DNA of 50,575 nucleotides from Verrucomicrobiaceae bacterium. GTDB taxonomy: Bacteria; Verrucomicrobiota; Verrucomicrobiia; Verrucomicrobiales; Verrucomicrobiaceae. Every line of letters begins with the position of its first letter. Position 1 is the stretch's first letter. Made by a program: the position numbers and the translations under genes. The DNA lies in the NCBI GenBank assembly GCA_027489965.1, contig JAIXZA010000021.1, positions 1-50,575 of the forward strand. The letters are read 5' to 3'. The notes below the pieces were generated by a model. It was not told where the DNA came from. It was given only the letters and a program-made list of their open reading frames with translations, and searched no databases. Of the stretch, positions 33,834-42,006 are shown piece after piece.

Positions 33834-34797
33834 CAAAACGTCGTTTCGGAACCATTCTGGAGGGCGGGCGCTGCGCCCGCCCTTCTTTTTGCTAGCTTGG
33901 TTGCTGGTCAGCCTAGCTCGGGCAGAAGAGCTGCCGCGTTTTGATTTCTCGGGTCCGGGCATGGCCACCACTTTTCGCATCGCCTGTCATGCCAAAGATG
34001 CTGCAACGGCTGAAAAGGCCACGGATGCCTGCTTCAAGAGAATCGCTGAACTTAACGCGATCTTCACCGACTATGACCCCACCAGTGAGCTGATGCGGTT
34101 GTGTGCTCCAGAAGCGCTCTATCCGATGAGGGTCAGCGCTCCACTGTATGACATCCTCCAGAGGGCACGCCAGCTAGCTGAGCAAACGCACGGTGCCTTT
34201 GATCCGACCTGCGGTCACCTCTCTCAACTCTGGCGGCGCGCCAAACGACAAGGCAAACTGCCGCCAGCTGATCGCCTCAAAAAAGCCATCGCAGCCACGG
34301 ACTGGCAGCGCATCACCCTGCATCCTGAAAGCCGAAGTATCAGCCTCAAGACTGGCACCCTACTGGATCTAGGGGGTATCGCCAAAGGCTACGCGGCAGA
34401 CGAATGCCAGCGTATCTTAAAGGAACATGGCATCACTCAGGCCGTTGTTCAGGCAGGAGGCGATACCGCTGTCAGCGATGCACCACCAGGAAAGCAGGCC
34501 TGGCCGATCATGCTGCGCACCGATGCCCAACATGAAACTTCGATCACCCTGACCCAACAATCCGTATCCACCTCAGGAGATCTTTACCAGTTTGTTGAAA
34601 TCGGTGGCCAGCGCTTTTCTCACATCATCTCACCTCGCACAGGTTTCGGTCTGACGACACCTATCGCCTGTTCCGTCATCGCGCCCGACTGCACGACGAG
34701 CGATGCCTTGGCCACAGCCATGTGCGTTTTAGGACAAACTGAAGGATCCAAGATCGCTGCTAGCCTGAAAGGCATCGAAGTGCGCTTTGCGCCCTGA
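33826..34797 (+). CDS. apbE: FAD:protein FMN transferase, exported
   Basis: The protein has 323 residues from a GTG that overlaps the stop of the cytochrome gene by eight bases. The N-terminus gives a signal peptide ([14 protein letters not shown]). ApbE motifs: [60 protein letters not shown], the HIISPRTG metal/nucleotide segment and [13 protein letters not shown]. It transfers FMN to Thr/Ser of exported flavoproteins. No FMN-binding-domain target is visible here. The hairpin at 33862-33890 lies inside the signal-peptide codons. An alternative TTG start just after it would give a shorter signal peptide. Confidence 0.9.
   Translation: MNNKTSFRNHSGGRALRPPFFLLAWLLVSLARAEELPRFDFSGPGMATTFRIACHAKDAATAEKATDACFKRIAELNAIFTDYDPTSELMRLCAPEALYPMRVSAPLYDILQRARQLAEQTHGAFDPTCGHLSQLWRRAKRQGKLPPADRLKKAIAATDWQRITLHPESRSISLKTGTLLDLGGIAKGYAADECQRILKEHGITQAVVQAGGDTAVSDAPPGKQAWPIMLRTDAQHETSITLTQQSVSTSGDLYQFVEIGGQRFSHIISPRTGFGLTTPIACSVIAPDCTTSDALATAMCVLGQTEGSKIAASLKGIEVRFAP
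33862..33890 (+). terminator. Canonical intrinsic terminator inside the apbE 5' coding region
   Basis: GGGCGGGCG and CGCCCGCCC form a perfect 9-bp GC stem around a CTG loop, followed directly by TTCTTTTT. It lies 29 bases after the stop of the cytochrome gene and so would end that transcript, but also falls within the first 22 codons of apbE. It may act as an attenuator relieved by ribosomes translating apbE. Confidence 0.85.
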
Positions 34798-34798
34798 C

Positions 34799-35605
34799 TT
34801 ACTTGAACTCAGGATAAAAGGGATTGTGTGCCTTTTCCTCAGCCAGCGTTGTCATGGGGCCATGGCCTGGAGCAATGACGGTCTCATCCGGCAAAGAAAA
34901 GATCTCTTTCCGATTCGTCGCCAAGGCGTCGACAAAAGAAACAGCACCGCCTCCCATAGAGCTGGAAAACAAAGCGTCCCCGACAATGGCCACTGGCTGT
35001 GCCAGTCCGCGCACCACAAAGGTCGTACCGCCTTTTGAATGCCCCCACGTCGAGCGTGACTCAATGCTCAGACCACCCACCTGCCAGCTTTCACCCACCG
35101 TGAAGGTTTGCGCCGCGGCTAGAGGCTCGCGATCACTGATCAGCACCCATGGAGCCGCCAATGAACCAATATCTGCCACATGATCTGGATGGGTGTGGGT
35201 GAGGAAAAGGATTTTCAGCTTCAGCCCGAGTTCTTTGATTTTAGCGACCATGGGTTCTGCCGTCGCACCCGTGTCAAAGGCCACCGCTTCTAGAGTTGCT
35301 GGATCCCACAGCAGGTAAGCATTCACCGTCATATCATGATAGGTTGTATTGCACTGCGCCAGTCCTGCCAAATCAACCGGCTGCGGATACCAACCGCCTT
35401 CCGCCATGGTGACAAGAGCCGGACCATCCAACCCCAGCACTGGAGCTATCTTGAGAAGAGTGTACGCATCCTTGGCCCCTTCTTTCGCAGCCAGAATCTG
35501 GTCCACGCTCAAATCAGCCTTTTGAGCCAGAACTTCATTCGTCAGGCCAAGTCCGCGCTGTGCTTTGCCGACCACATCATTAAAAAAGTCTTCGAGAGGA
35601 ATCAT
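34799..35605 (-). CDS. Metallo-beta-lactamase-fold hydrolase with N-terminal helix-turn-helix-like domain
   Basis: The protein has 268 residues from the ATG at 35605 (MIPLEDFFNDVVGKAQ). Residues 1-65 look like an XRE-type HTH (GLTNEVLAQKADLSVDQILA). A glyoxalase-II-like MBL domain follows with THTHPDH (metal ligands), a further His in WGHSKGG, the Asp in IVGDALF and the final His in IAPGHGP. It is probably a thioester or lactone hydrolase whose activity is coupled to the N-terminal domain. The frame is open to 35677, but that stretch reads poorly. It converges with apbE with one base between stops. Confidence 0.85.
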   Translation of the reverse strand: MIPLEDFFNDVVGKAQRGLGLTNEVLAQKADLSVDQILAAKEGAKDAYTLLKIAPVLGLDGPALVTMAEGGWYPQPVDLAGLAQCNTTYHDMTVNAYLLWDPATLEAVAFDTGATAEPMVAKIKELGLKLKILFLTHTHPDHVADIGSLAAPWVLISDREPLAAAQTFTVGESWQVGGLSIESRSTWGHSKGGTTFVVRGLAQPVAIVGDALFSSSMGGGAVSFVDALATNRKEIFSLPDETVIAPGHGPMTTLAEEKAHNPFYPEFK

Positions 35606-35726
35606 GACCCGCACCCAAGACCATCCAGCCGTTGCATCAAGGACGAAAATCACTCTGCATGAGGAATCATGTCCCAAGTCTTTTGCTTGCCAACGGTCTC
35701 AGCATCACCATAGAACCAGCGTGCCC

Positions 35727-36929
35727 ATGAAGTCCCTCTTCCTTACCAACGAATTTCCACCTTACATTTACGGCGGAGCCGGTGTGCATGTCGAATACCT
35801 GACACGCGAGCTTGCCAAGCTTATGGAAGTCGAAGTCCGCTGCTTTGGTGACCAGGAAGGTGAGCAAAGTGGCATTCCCGTGCATGGCGCAGGTCTGGAT
35901 AGTTCTGCCTGGACCAGCCCAGCCAATTTGAAATCTGTTTTTGGTGCCTTGCAGCGCAATCTTGACTTCAATACAAGGCACATTGATGCCCAAGTCGTAC
36001 ATCTGCATACCTGGTATGCCCATTTCGGCGGTATCCTGGCCAAACTCAACTACGGCATCCCCATGGTGCTGACCGTGCATTCACTTGAGCCCCTGCGCCC
36101 TTGGAAGCGTGAGCAGCTGGGTGGTGGCTATGACTTCACCTGCTGGCTGGAAAAGACCGCCATCGAAATGGCTGATGCGGTCATTGCCGTCTCTGAAGAA
36201 ACCAAGGTGGACATCTCCCGCCTTTTCCACGTCGATCCGCATAAGATTCATGTCATCCACAACGGCATCGACCCAGATGAATACCATCGTATCGAGGCTC
36301 CTGACGTGCTGCGCAGGCATGGGGTCAATCCTGATATCCCCTTTGTTCTATTTGTTGGGCGTATCACACGCCAGAAAGGCATTATCCACCTTGTCCGCGC
36401 CATTGAGCAGATGGACCCAGGTTTCCAGATCGTGCTCTGCGCTGGCGCACCTGATACGCCTGAAATTCTTGCGGAGATGGAAGCCGCCGTGGCTGCCACT
36501 CAGGCCAAGCGCGAAGGCATTGTCTGGATTCAGTCCATGCTGCCAGTGCAGGAAAAAATCGCCATGTATTCCCATGCCAGCGTCTTTTGCTGCCCGTCCA
36601 TTTATGAGCCTTTTGGCATCATCAATCTCGAAGCGATGGCCTGTGAAACTGCCGTCGTCGCCAGTGCGGTCGGAGGCATCAAGGAAGTCGTCGTGCCAGA
36701 AGAAACCGGCATCCTTGTGCCACTCGATCAGCAAACCGTCAGCCCCTTTGAGGCCATTGATCCCGCGCGCTTTGCCAAGGACCTGGCTGAAGGCATCAAC
36801 CGTCTCATGGCTGATCCAGAAAAGTGCCGTCACATGGGCCTAGCTGGCCGCAAACGTGCCGTTGAGCGTTTCAGTTGGACCAGCATTGCGGAGCGCACCA
36901 AAGCGCTCTATGAAAACCTTGTTAAATAA
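35727..36929 (+). CDS. GT4 glycosyltransferase, glycogen synthase/maltose-1-phosphate synthase (GlgA/GlgM) type
   Basis: The protein has 400 residues from MKSLFLTNEFPPYIYGGAG, the typical start with the glycine-rich donor loop (YGGAGVHVEYL). Other marks: HLHTWYAHFGG, LTVHSLEPLRPWKREQLGGG, the SWLE-like CWLEKTAIEMADAVIAVS, VIHNGIDPDEY, FVGRITRQKGI and the GT4 EX7E element in YEPFGIINLEAM. It closely fits the actinobacterial-type GlgA/GlgM family (TIGR02149). The product is either alpha-1,4-glucan from ADP-glucose or maltose-1-phosphate, and sequence alone does not separate them. The frame extends upstream, but only this ATG gives the conserved start. It is followed after 21 bases by the DUF5069 gene. 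Confidence 0.92.
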   Translation: MKSLFLTNEFPPYIYGGAGVHVEYLTRELAKLMEVEVRCFGDQEGEQSGIPVHGAGLDSSAWTSPANLKSVFGALQRNLDFNTRHIDAQVVHLHTWYAHFGGILAKLNYGIPMVLTVHSLEPLRPWKREQLGGGYDFTCWLEKTAIEMADAVIAVSEETKVDISRLFHVDPHKIHVIHNGIDPDEYHRIEAPDVLRRHGVNPDIPFVLFVGRITRQKGIIHLVRAIEQMDPGFQIVLCAGAPDTPEILAEMEAAVAATQAKREGIVWIQSMLPVQEKIAMYSHASVFCCPSIYEPFGIINLEAMACETAVVASAVGGIKEVVVPEETGILVPLDQQTVSPFEAIDPARFAKDLAEGINRLMADPEKCRHMGLAGRKRAVERFSWTSIAERTKALYENLVK

Positions 36930-36950
36930 CCTCTCACTCCTCTAAAGCTT

Positions 36951-37478
36951 ATGCCAAATTACACCTGGGACTCCTATTTTGTTGAACTCTTCGACGCCTG
37001 TGTCGATGAGATGGACGAAGGCAATCACGACTTCGAAGCCTGGTTCAGCGACGAAGATCAGGACTTCCTCAAAGCCATCGGTTGCCGCGAGCGCGAGTTC
37101 TTTGACTTTGTCGATGACAATGTCAGCTCCGGTGGTGAAGATCCAACCGCCATTGCGGCCCTACTCATTGCTGCCGTTCGTCGGGATTACTTCCTGACCA
37201 TTCAGCACGGAGTGCCCAGCCTTAAAATCGTAACACCTGCTGAGCTACCCGCTAAAACAGCCGAGTTGGACGGCATCGTCTGGCTGCCCCGCATTCTAGG
37301 CAAAGCCCGTGCTAAACTGCGTGGGGAAATGCATCCTGACATGATGTTTGGCTGTGGTGGTGACCGCGCCTTCCTGGCCAAATACGACATCCATCCCGCC
37401 GACTTCCTGCGCGTGGTCTGGGCTGCCGGAGACGACGATCAAAAAGTGTTGGCCTACGTCAAGAAGCCAAGAATTTAA
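36951..37478 (+). CDS. DUF5069 domain protein
   Basis: The protein has 175 residues, acidic and soluble. It opens YTWDSYFVELFDACVDEMDE and contains GIVWLPRILGKARAKLRGEM with MMFGCGGDRAFL, the typical DUF5069 pattern. The function is not known. It lies 21 bases after the glycosyltransferase gene and 33 before the helix-hairpin-helix gene, suggesting one operon. Confidence 0.88.
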   Translation: MPNYTWDSYFVELFDACVDEMDEGNHDFEAWFSDEDQDFLKAIGCREREFFDFVDDNVSSGGEDPTAIAALLIAAVRRDYFLTIQHGVPSLKIVTPAELPAKTAELDGIVWLPRILGKARAKLRGEMHPDMMFGCGGDRAFLAKYDIHPADFLRVVWAAGDDDQKVLAYVKKPRI

Positions 37479-37511
37479 ACGAAGCCCAAGCTTTCCGCCT
37501 CTTCCAGCCTC

Positions 37512-37871
37512 ATGAGTGAAGCCTTTGATAAAATGATGCAGGAGCGCAAGCTCCGATCTGAATCAGAAGCACGCACTCAAAGTCTCCTCATGATAGCAGG
37601 CGGCATTTTACTGGTGATTGTCGTGGTCATTCTTTTTCTGCGTGATCGCGAAGGCCTGATCAATCCCAATACAGCTTCGGCCAAAGATCTGATCACCCTG
37701 CCTGAAATCGGTCCTGAGACAGCTACAAAGATCCTCAAACTACGCCCATTCAAAGACAGCGCCGACTTTGAAAAACGTGTCCCAGGCATCGGCCCCAAGT
37801 CCTTAGCCAAAATGCAATCACGGCTAGACTTTGATGGCGATGGCAAAGCCGACATTCCAACTGAACAATAA
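37512..37871 (+). CDS. Membrane-anchored helix-hairpin-helix protein (ComEA-like)
   Basis: The protein has 119 residues with one membrane helix (LLMIAGGILLVIVVVILFL, about 25-44). A ComEA-type helix-hairpin-helix pair follows (NPNTASAKDLITLPEIGPET and VPGIGPKSLAKMQSRLDF). The second hairpin is PGIGPK. This resembles the DNA-binding tip of ComEA without its other parts. It could bind DNA at the membrane face. Calling it a competence gene would be speculative. The tail DFDGDGKADIP resembles a calcium-loop motif. Confidence 0.82.
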   Translation: MSEAFDKMMQERKLRSESEARTQSLLMIAGGILLVIVVVILFLRDREGLINPNTASAKDLITLPEIGPETATKILKLRPFKDSADFEKRVPGIGPKSLAKMQSRLDFDGDGKADIPTEQ

Positions 37872-38026
37872 CCGTTCGCACTGAACAAGTCCCCTTCCCT
37901 TCCATCATGAAGGCCTGTTGTCTTAGCAAGCTATCTTGGTGCACCCTTGGCGATGATCGCCTACAAATATCCAGAGTTTCAGCTTTTACGCGATTGGGAA
38001 GTAGCGCAGTAATTTGATCAAACCAC

Positions 38027-38060
38027 AAAAAACCCGTGCATGCAGAAGCAGGCACGGGTT
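38027..38060 (-). terminator. Intrinsic terminator of the elongation factor P gene
   Basis: On the minus strand AACCCGTGC pairs with GCACGGGTT (9 bp) around a 12-base loop, followed directly by a T-run (TTTTTTG). It begins about 20 bases after the stop at 38081. Confidence 0.9.
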
Positions 38061-38080
38061 GGAAGTCAGTTGAAGAAAAA

Positions 38081-38647
38081 TTAGTTCGAGCGGCCGAGGT
38101 AGCTGTTGTCTTCGGTCTTGACGGTGATTTTGTCACCAGGACCGATGAAGAGAGGAACCTGAACAATGAGTCCAGTCTCCATCACAGCGGCTTTGTAAAC
38201 ATTGTTAGCAGAGTCGCCTTTGACGCCTTCTGGGGCTTCAGCGACAGCCATGACGACGGAAGGTGGCAGTTCAATACCGACGACAATGTCATCGGCCAAC
38301 TGAACGGTGTACTTCTGACCTTCGATGAGGTAGTTCTTGGCATCACCGATTTGATCGGCCATGAGGACCACATCTTCAAAAGTCTCAGGATGCATGAAGT
38401 GATAGTCACTGCCATCCTTGTAGCTATACTCATGTGGCTCACGATTGAGATTCACAGACTCCAGAGACTCGTTAGAGGTCATGCGGAGATTGTAAACTTT
38501 GCCTGTGCTCAGAGCCTTCACGGACATCTGGACAAAGGAGGCCATACGAGGTGGCGTTTTCAGTTCGAAAGCGGAGACGACACACACTTCGTTGTTATGA
38601 CGGACAGCGTGGCCTTTACGGAGGTTGATGACGGGGGTGGATGCCAT
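38081..38647 (-). CDS. efp: Elongation factor P family protein with non-standard tip
   Basis: The protein has 188 residues starting MASTPVINLRKGHAVRHNN. The three domains are the N-terminal KOW-like barrel, the OB domain (FMHPETFEDVVLMADQIG, IELPPSVVMAVAEAPEGVKG) and the C-terminal OB domain ending KTEDNSYLGRSN. It relieves ribosome stalling at proline runs. The tip loop reads FELKTPPRMASF where canonical proteins have a KPGKG-type loop with the modified Lys. Here the tip residue appears to be Arg after a Thr-Pro-Pro. This recalls YeiP/EfpL more than lysylated EF-P. The ATG at 38647 gives the standard length. No EpmA/EpmB or EarP gene is nearby. Confidence 0.92.
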   Translation of the reverse strand: MASTPVINLRKGHAVRHNNEVCVVSAFELKTPPRMASFVQMSVKALSTGKVYNLRMTSNESLESVNLNREPHEYSYKDGSDYHFMHPETFEDVVLMADQIGDAKNYLIEGQKYTVQLADDIVVGIELPPSVVMAVAEAPEGVKGDSANNVYKAAVMETGLIVQVPLFIGPGDKITVKTEDNSYLGRSN

Positions 38648-38758
38648 AGAGCGGGGGTGTTTAAGCAGTTCGCAGAGGAAAGCAAGAGACAATGCAGGCA
38701 CCCGCATTTGATTAGAGACGGAATTTCACCCGAGAGGCTCAAACCGCCACCCACTCAA

Positions 38759-39610
38759 TCACCCCAAAAAGGCAGAAGCAGGCACACCCTGCGCCCCAGG
38801 TCGGCAGACAAACAAGCGACCTGCGTGAGGCTCGTAGAGGCCAGGTTTCAGACCTGTGGTGATATAAAGATCTCTGAGGTCAGGCCCACCAAAGGCGCAG
38901 GCTGTGGTCTCGATGCAGGGGAAGTCGATCTGCTGCAGCACGCTGCGTGTGCTAGGATCATAACAGATCACTTTTCCGCCATGGCAAAAGGCCACCCAGA
39001 GCCGATCTTCGCTATCGATGGTCATGCCATCTGGACTGGTGACATCGTCTGAGGTATCCCAAATAACGCGTTCGTCAGAAATAGCGCTACTGGTGGCATC
39101 AAAATCAAAGGCACGGATTTTTTTACTCGGTGTGTCGATGTAGAACATCGTGCGACCATCCCGAGACCAGACGATCCCATTGGAATTGGTGACAGGGCTG
39201 AATTTCTTTTCGATGCTCAGATCTTGATGCAGGCAATACAGCGCTGCTTCCTGGCGCTTTTTTAAACAAATGCTGCCTGCCCAGAAACGGCCAGCAGGAT
39301 CACATTTGCCGTCATTGAAGCGATTGTCTGGGAGCTCCGGTTCAGGATCGCCTATGAAGGTGCTGAGACCGCTGGCTTCATCTAGAAAATGAAAGCCAGT
39401 ATCCCCTGCCCAGACGAACCCGCCCGAAGATCGTGGCACGACCACGCCGACACGCTGGCCGACATCCCAAGTTTTCTCAGCGCCAGAGGCAGGATCAAAG
39501 GCATGGATCTTATGGGACTCAATGTCCACATAGAGCAGACGATCTTGATGCCAGATAGGGCCTTCGCCCCAAACAGAGATTTGTGTGCCAACGGTTTCGA
39601 CTTGGATCAT
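38759..39610 (-). CDS. SMP-30/gluconolactonase family protein
   Basis: The protein has 283 residues forming a six-bladed propeller without signal peptide. The expected metal ligands are visible: Glu in WGEGPIW, Asn in RFNDGKCDPAGRFWAG, Asn in TNSNGIVWSRDG and Asp in SPDGMTIDSEDRLW. The family includes gluconolactonase and regucalcin and hydrolyses sugar lactones. The exact substrate is unknown. It is divergent from the dihydrouridine synthase gene with about 80 bases between starts. Confidence 0.92.
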   Translation of the reverse strand: MIQVETVGTQISVWGEGPIWHQDRLLYVDIESHKIHAFDPASGAEKTWDVGQRVGVVVPRSSGGFVWAGDTGFHFLDEASGLSTFIGDPEPELPDNRFNDGKCDPAGRFWAGSICLKKRQEAALYCLHQDLSIEKKFSPVTNSNGIVWSRDGRTMFYIDTPSKKIRAFDFDATSSAISDERVIWDTSDDVTSPDGMTIDSEDRLWVAFCHGGKVICYDPSTRSVLQQIDFPCIETTACAFGGPDLRDLYITTGLKPGLYEPHAGRLFVCRPGAQGVPASAFLG

Positions 39611-39690
39611 CCTCTTTCTTCGCTGATGCCTGCGGCGTGGTCAAGTGCGCCATCCTTGCCATGACCGTAAAGTGCAGCTATGCATGTATC

Positions 39691-40734
39691 ATGCTGCCTT
39701 GGTTTCAAAACGACGCCTTCCCCATCTACCTCGCCCCGATGGCGGGTGTGACGGACATGGTCTTTCGTTCCCTGTGCAAGGAACTCGGAGCGGATGTCGT
39801 GGTCACTGAATTCGTTTCAGCCGAGGGCATCATGCAGCGCGATGACCGCACGCGGCATTACACGGACTTTGATGACGCCCAGCGCCCGCTCGGCGTGCAG
39901 CTTTTTGGTGCCGACGGCATTCGCATGGGCGAGGCCGCACGGAAAATCATTGATTGGAAGCAACCCGACTTCATCGACATCAATTTTGGCTGCCCAGTCA
40001 ATAAAGTGGTCTCTAAAAATGGCGGTTCATCGCTGCTCAAAGACTGCCCACTACTGACCAGCGTAGCACGGGATGTGGTGAAGTCGGTACCGATTCCCGT
40101 GACCGCCAAAATGCGCATCGGCTGGGATGCCCAAACGATCAATGCCGTCACTGTGGCTAAGTTATTGGAAGACGCAGGCATTCAGGCCATCACCGTGCAT
40201 GGTCGCACGCGTGCCCAGGGCTACAGCGGGCTGGCTGACTGGGACGTCATCGCCCAAGTGGCTGATGCGGTTAAAATTCCTGTCATTGGTAATGGTGACA
40301 TTTGCAGTGGTGCCGATGTCGAAGTGCGACGTGCTCAGACCAATGTCCGTGGTGTGATGATCGGACGTGCCGCCATGGCCAATCCATGGGTCTTTCAAGA
40401 AGCCAAACACTACCTCAAGACCGGCAAGCACGCCGAGCCAGCGACCATCGAGCAGCGCTTCGCCCTGATGCGTCGTCATTGTGAAATGGCCATCCCGCGC
40501 AGTACGCGTGGGGGCGAGTTTGAAGTGATCCGCTCCATGCGTTCACGTTTGATGAGCTACACCCGCAGCATCCCTGCCGGGAAATACCTGCGCGGTCGCT
40601 TCACCCACATCGGCAGCCTGATGGAACTGGATGACATTTTAGCGGATTATTATTTACATCGGGAATCTCATGCGGGCAGAAACGAGAACGGTGACCAAGA
40701 AGAAAAATGCCTGAGTGAAATCACCGAGAATTAA
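39691..40734 (+). CDS. dusB: tRNA-dihydrouridine synthase (DusB type)
   Basis: The protein has 347 residues from MLPWFQNDAFPIYLAPMAGV. This FMN enzyme reduces uridine in tRNA. Key parts: YLAPMAGVTDMVFRSLCKEL, GVQLFGADGIRMGEAA, the catalytic Cys in DINFGCPVNKVV, KMRIGWD, ITVHGRTRAQGYSG, VIGNGDICSG and MIGRAAMANPWVF. The C-terminal helical domain ends MELDDILADYYLHR. An ATG ten codons upstream is possible but is preceded by unlikely sequence. Confidence 0.94.
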   Translation: MLPWFQNDAFPIYLAPMAGVTDMVFRSLCKELGADVVVTEFVSAEGIMQRDDRTRHYTDFDDAQRPLGVQLFGADGIRMGEAARKIIDWKQPDFIDINFGCPVNKVVSKNGGSSLLKDCPLLTSVARDVVKSVPIPVTAKMRIGWDAQTINAVTVAKLLEDAGIQAITVHGRTRAQGYSGLADWDVIAQVADAVKIPVIGNGDICSGADVEVRRAQTNVRGVMIGRAAMANPWVFQEAKHYLKTGKHAEPATIEQRFALMRRHCEMAIPRSTRGGEFEVIRSMRSRLMSYTRSIPAGKYLRGRFTHIGSLMELDDILADYYLHRESHAGRNENGDQEEKCLSEITEN

Positions 40735-40782
40735 GGTGGCCAGCCATCCGTTACGCTTCTTTCCATTGATGTTCTTACCCCT

Positions 40783-41763
40783 TTATTCTGAGGGCCGTTT
40801 GAACTGGCATGCGTAGATCCGTTCCAGCTCCGCAAAGGCCACCTGTAGCTCCCTAACGGTCAGAGCTTCCAGCTCAGTATTGCTGCTTATTGGGAGATCC
40901 ATTAGACTTTGCAAAAGTTGTACCTTTCCGATCCAAAGGCCCTCTTGACGGCCCTCTTGACGGCCCTCTTGGCGGCCCTCTTGGCGGAGTAATTGAGCGG
41001 TAGTCATGGCAGATTGAGTGAGTTTCGGTTCAGACAGAAGATGACGGGCAACATGCTCCACGTCAAGGGTGTCATCGGCATTCCAGGCGTACACCATGCA
41101 CAGCCGCAGGAGATTGTCTTCCAGCAGCAGTGCCATCTGTGCACCTGCTTTTCCTAGCCACTCAAAGAACGCCATCAGCTGTTTCTCCCGTGCGGCCTTC
41201 ATCAGGCGTAGAATGACTTGCATCTTGGCTTGGTCGCTGCTGGAGGCGGGAGCAAACTGCGAGAGGTCCAGTAAGCCGTGAGTGAAGCTTGGCAGATAGG
41301 GTGCCAGCAGATTTTGCAGCTCATCTGGTAAGGCAAACATTTGAGTAAACTGGGGCGACAAAGTCCAGCGATCCGGCCCCTGATGCAGCACATAGGCCAG
41401 GATGGGGGGCAGAGGTAAGCCATGAAGCTCTACATGTCGGAGCCAGAACTGCGTCATGTAGCTCAGCAGGCGCAGTGGCATTGTGGGGTCCACGGAAGTT
41501 TGATGCTCAAAGAGCAAATGCAGCCATACATCCCTCCCTGCGCAGGACACGCTGTAGATGAGGTCGGAGTGTGCTTGCTGTAAATCTTGGGCCACAAATG
41601 AGCTATGCAGCACCGTCAGTGTGGACCAATTAAAGGAAGCTGCGACTTCCTTTGGCAAATGAGCGCGGAAGAACTCGGCAGCTGAAACAGGATCAACAAA
41701 GACAGCTTTAAAAAAGGCATCATTCGGATGCGTGGCAAACAGGGGATCTATCTCATCACTCAT
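40783..41763 (-). CDS. Rpn-family recombination-promoting nuclease/putative transposase
   Basis: The protein has 326 residues. The PD-(D/E)XK-like N-terminal domain is typical of the family PF04754: NDAFFKAVFVDPVSAAEFFRAHLP, AHSDLIYSVSCAGRDVWLHLL and FEHQTSVDPTMPLRLLSYM. The C-terminal half holds four RQEG units (RQEGRQEGRQEGRQEG) encoded by a 12-bp tandem repeat. Rpn proteins are DNA nucleases that promote RecA-independent recombination, and recent work links short forms to phage defence. The hairpin ACGGCAAT-(6)-ATTGCCGT lies 31 bases upstream of the start. Confidence 0.88.
   Translation of the reverse strand: MSDEIDPLFATHPNDAFFKAVFVDPVSAAEFFRAHLPKEVAASFNWSTLTVLHSSFVAQDLQQAHSDLIYSVSCAGRDVWLHLLFEHQTSVDPTMPLRLLSYMTQFWLRHVELHGLPLPPILAYVLHQGPDRWTLSPQFTQMFALPDELQNLLAPYLPSFTHGLLDLSQFAPASSSDQAKMQVILRLMKAAREKQLMAFFEWLGKAGAQMALLLEDNLLRLCMVYAWNADDTLDVEHVARHLLSEPKLTQSAMTTAQLLRQEGRQEGRQEGRQEGLWIGKVQLLQSLMDLPISSNTELEALTVRELQVAFAELERIYACQFKRPSE
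40938..40985. repeat. Four in-frame 12-bp repeats in the Rpn gene
   Basis: The unit GGCCCTCTTGAC/GGCCCTCTTGGC is repeated four times and encodes Arg-Gln-Glu-Gly on the minus strand. Length changes by slippage would keep the frame. Such (R/K)xEG repeats are common in this family. Confidence 0.9.
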
Positions 41764-42006
41764 TTCGCCAGATTCTTTCAGACCTGAGCCTCAACGGCAA
41801 TCGCAAAATTGCCGTTCCGGCCTTGCCCCATAGGCTGGAAACCAGAGCCAAAAGCCTGATAGGCGCACGGACCGTAGATACCATGTTGGCGGCGTCACCG
41901 AAGCGAATCGGTAATTAAGAAGGAAATCTCGAACGAAACCCAAACACAACCCCCACACGGTATCTACGCCGTCTCCGCGACCTCCTCGTGAGATTAAAAA
42001 GTAGCT
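41764..42006. other. Spacer between the giant gene and the Rpn gene, with inverted repeats
   Basis: It holds a perfect 8-bp hairpin ACGGCAAT-(6)-ATTGCCGT at 41794-41815 and CTGG-AAA-CCAG at about 41834-41845. A perfect 10-bp inverted repeat CGTAGATACC (41873-41882) / GGTATCTACG (41959-41968) has 76 bases between its arms. No T-run follows on the minus strand, so no canonical terminator for the giant gene is seen. No gene is present. Confidence 0.5.

Noticed and set aside
39583..39690. Longer start for the tRNA-dihydrouridine synthase
   Set aside because: The extra residues overlap the divergent SMP-30 gene and do not match the conserved Dus start.
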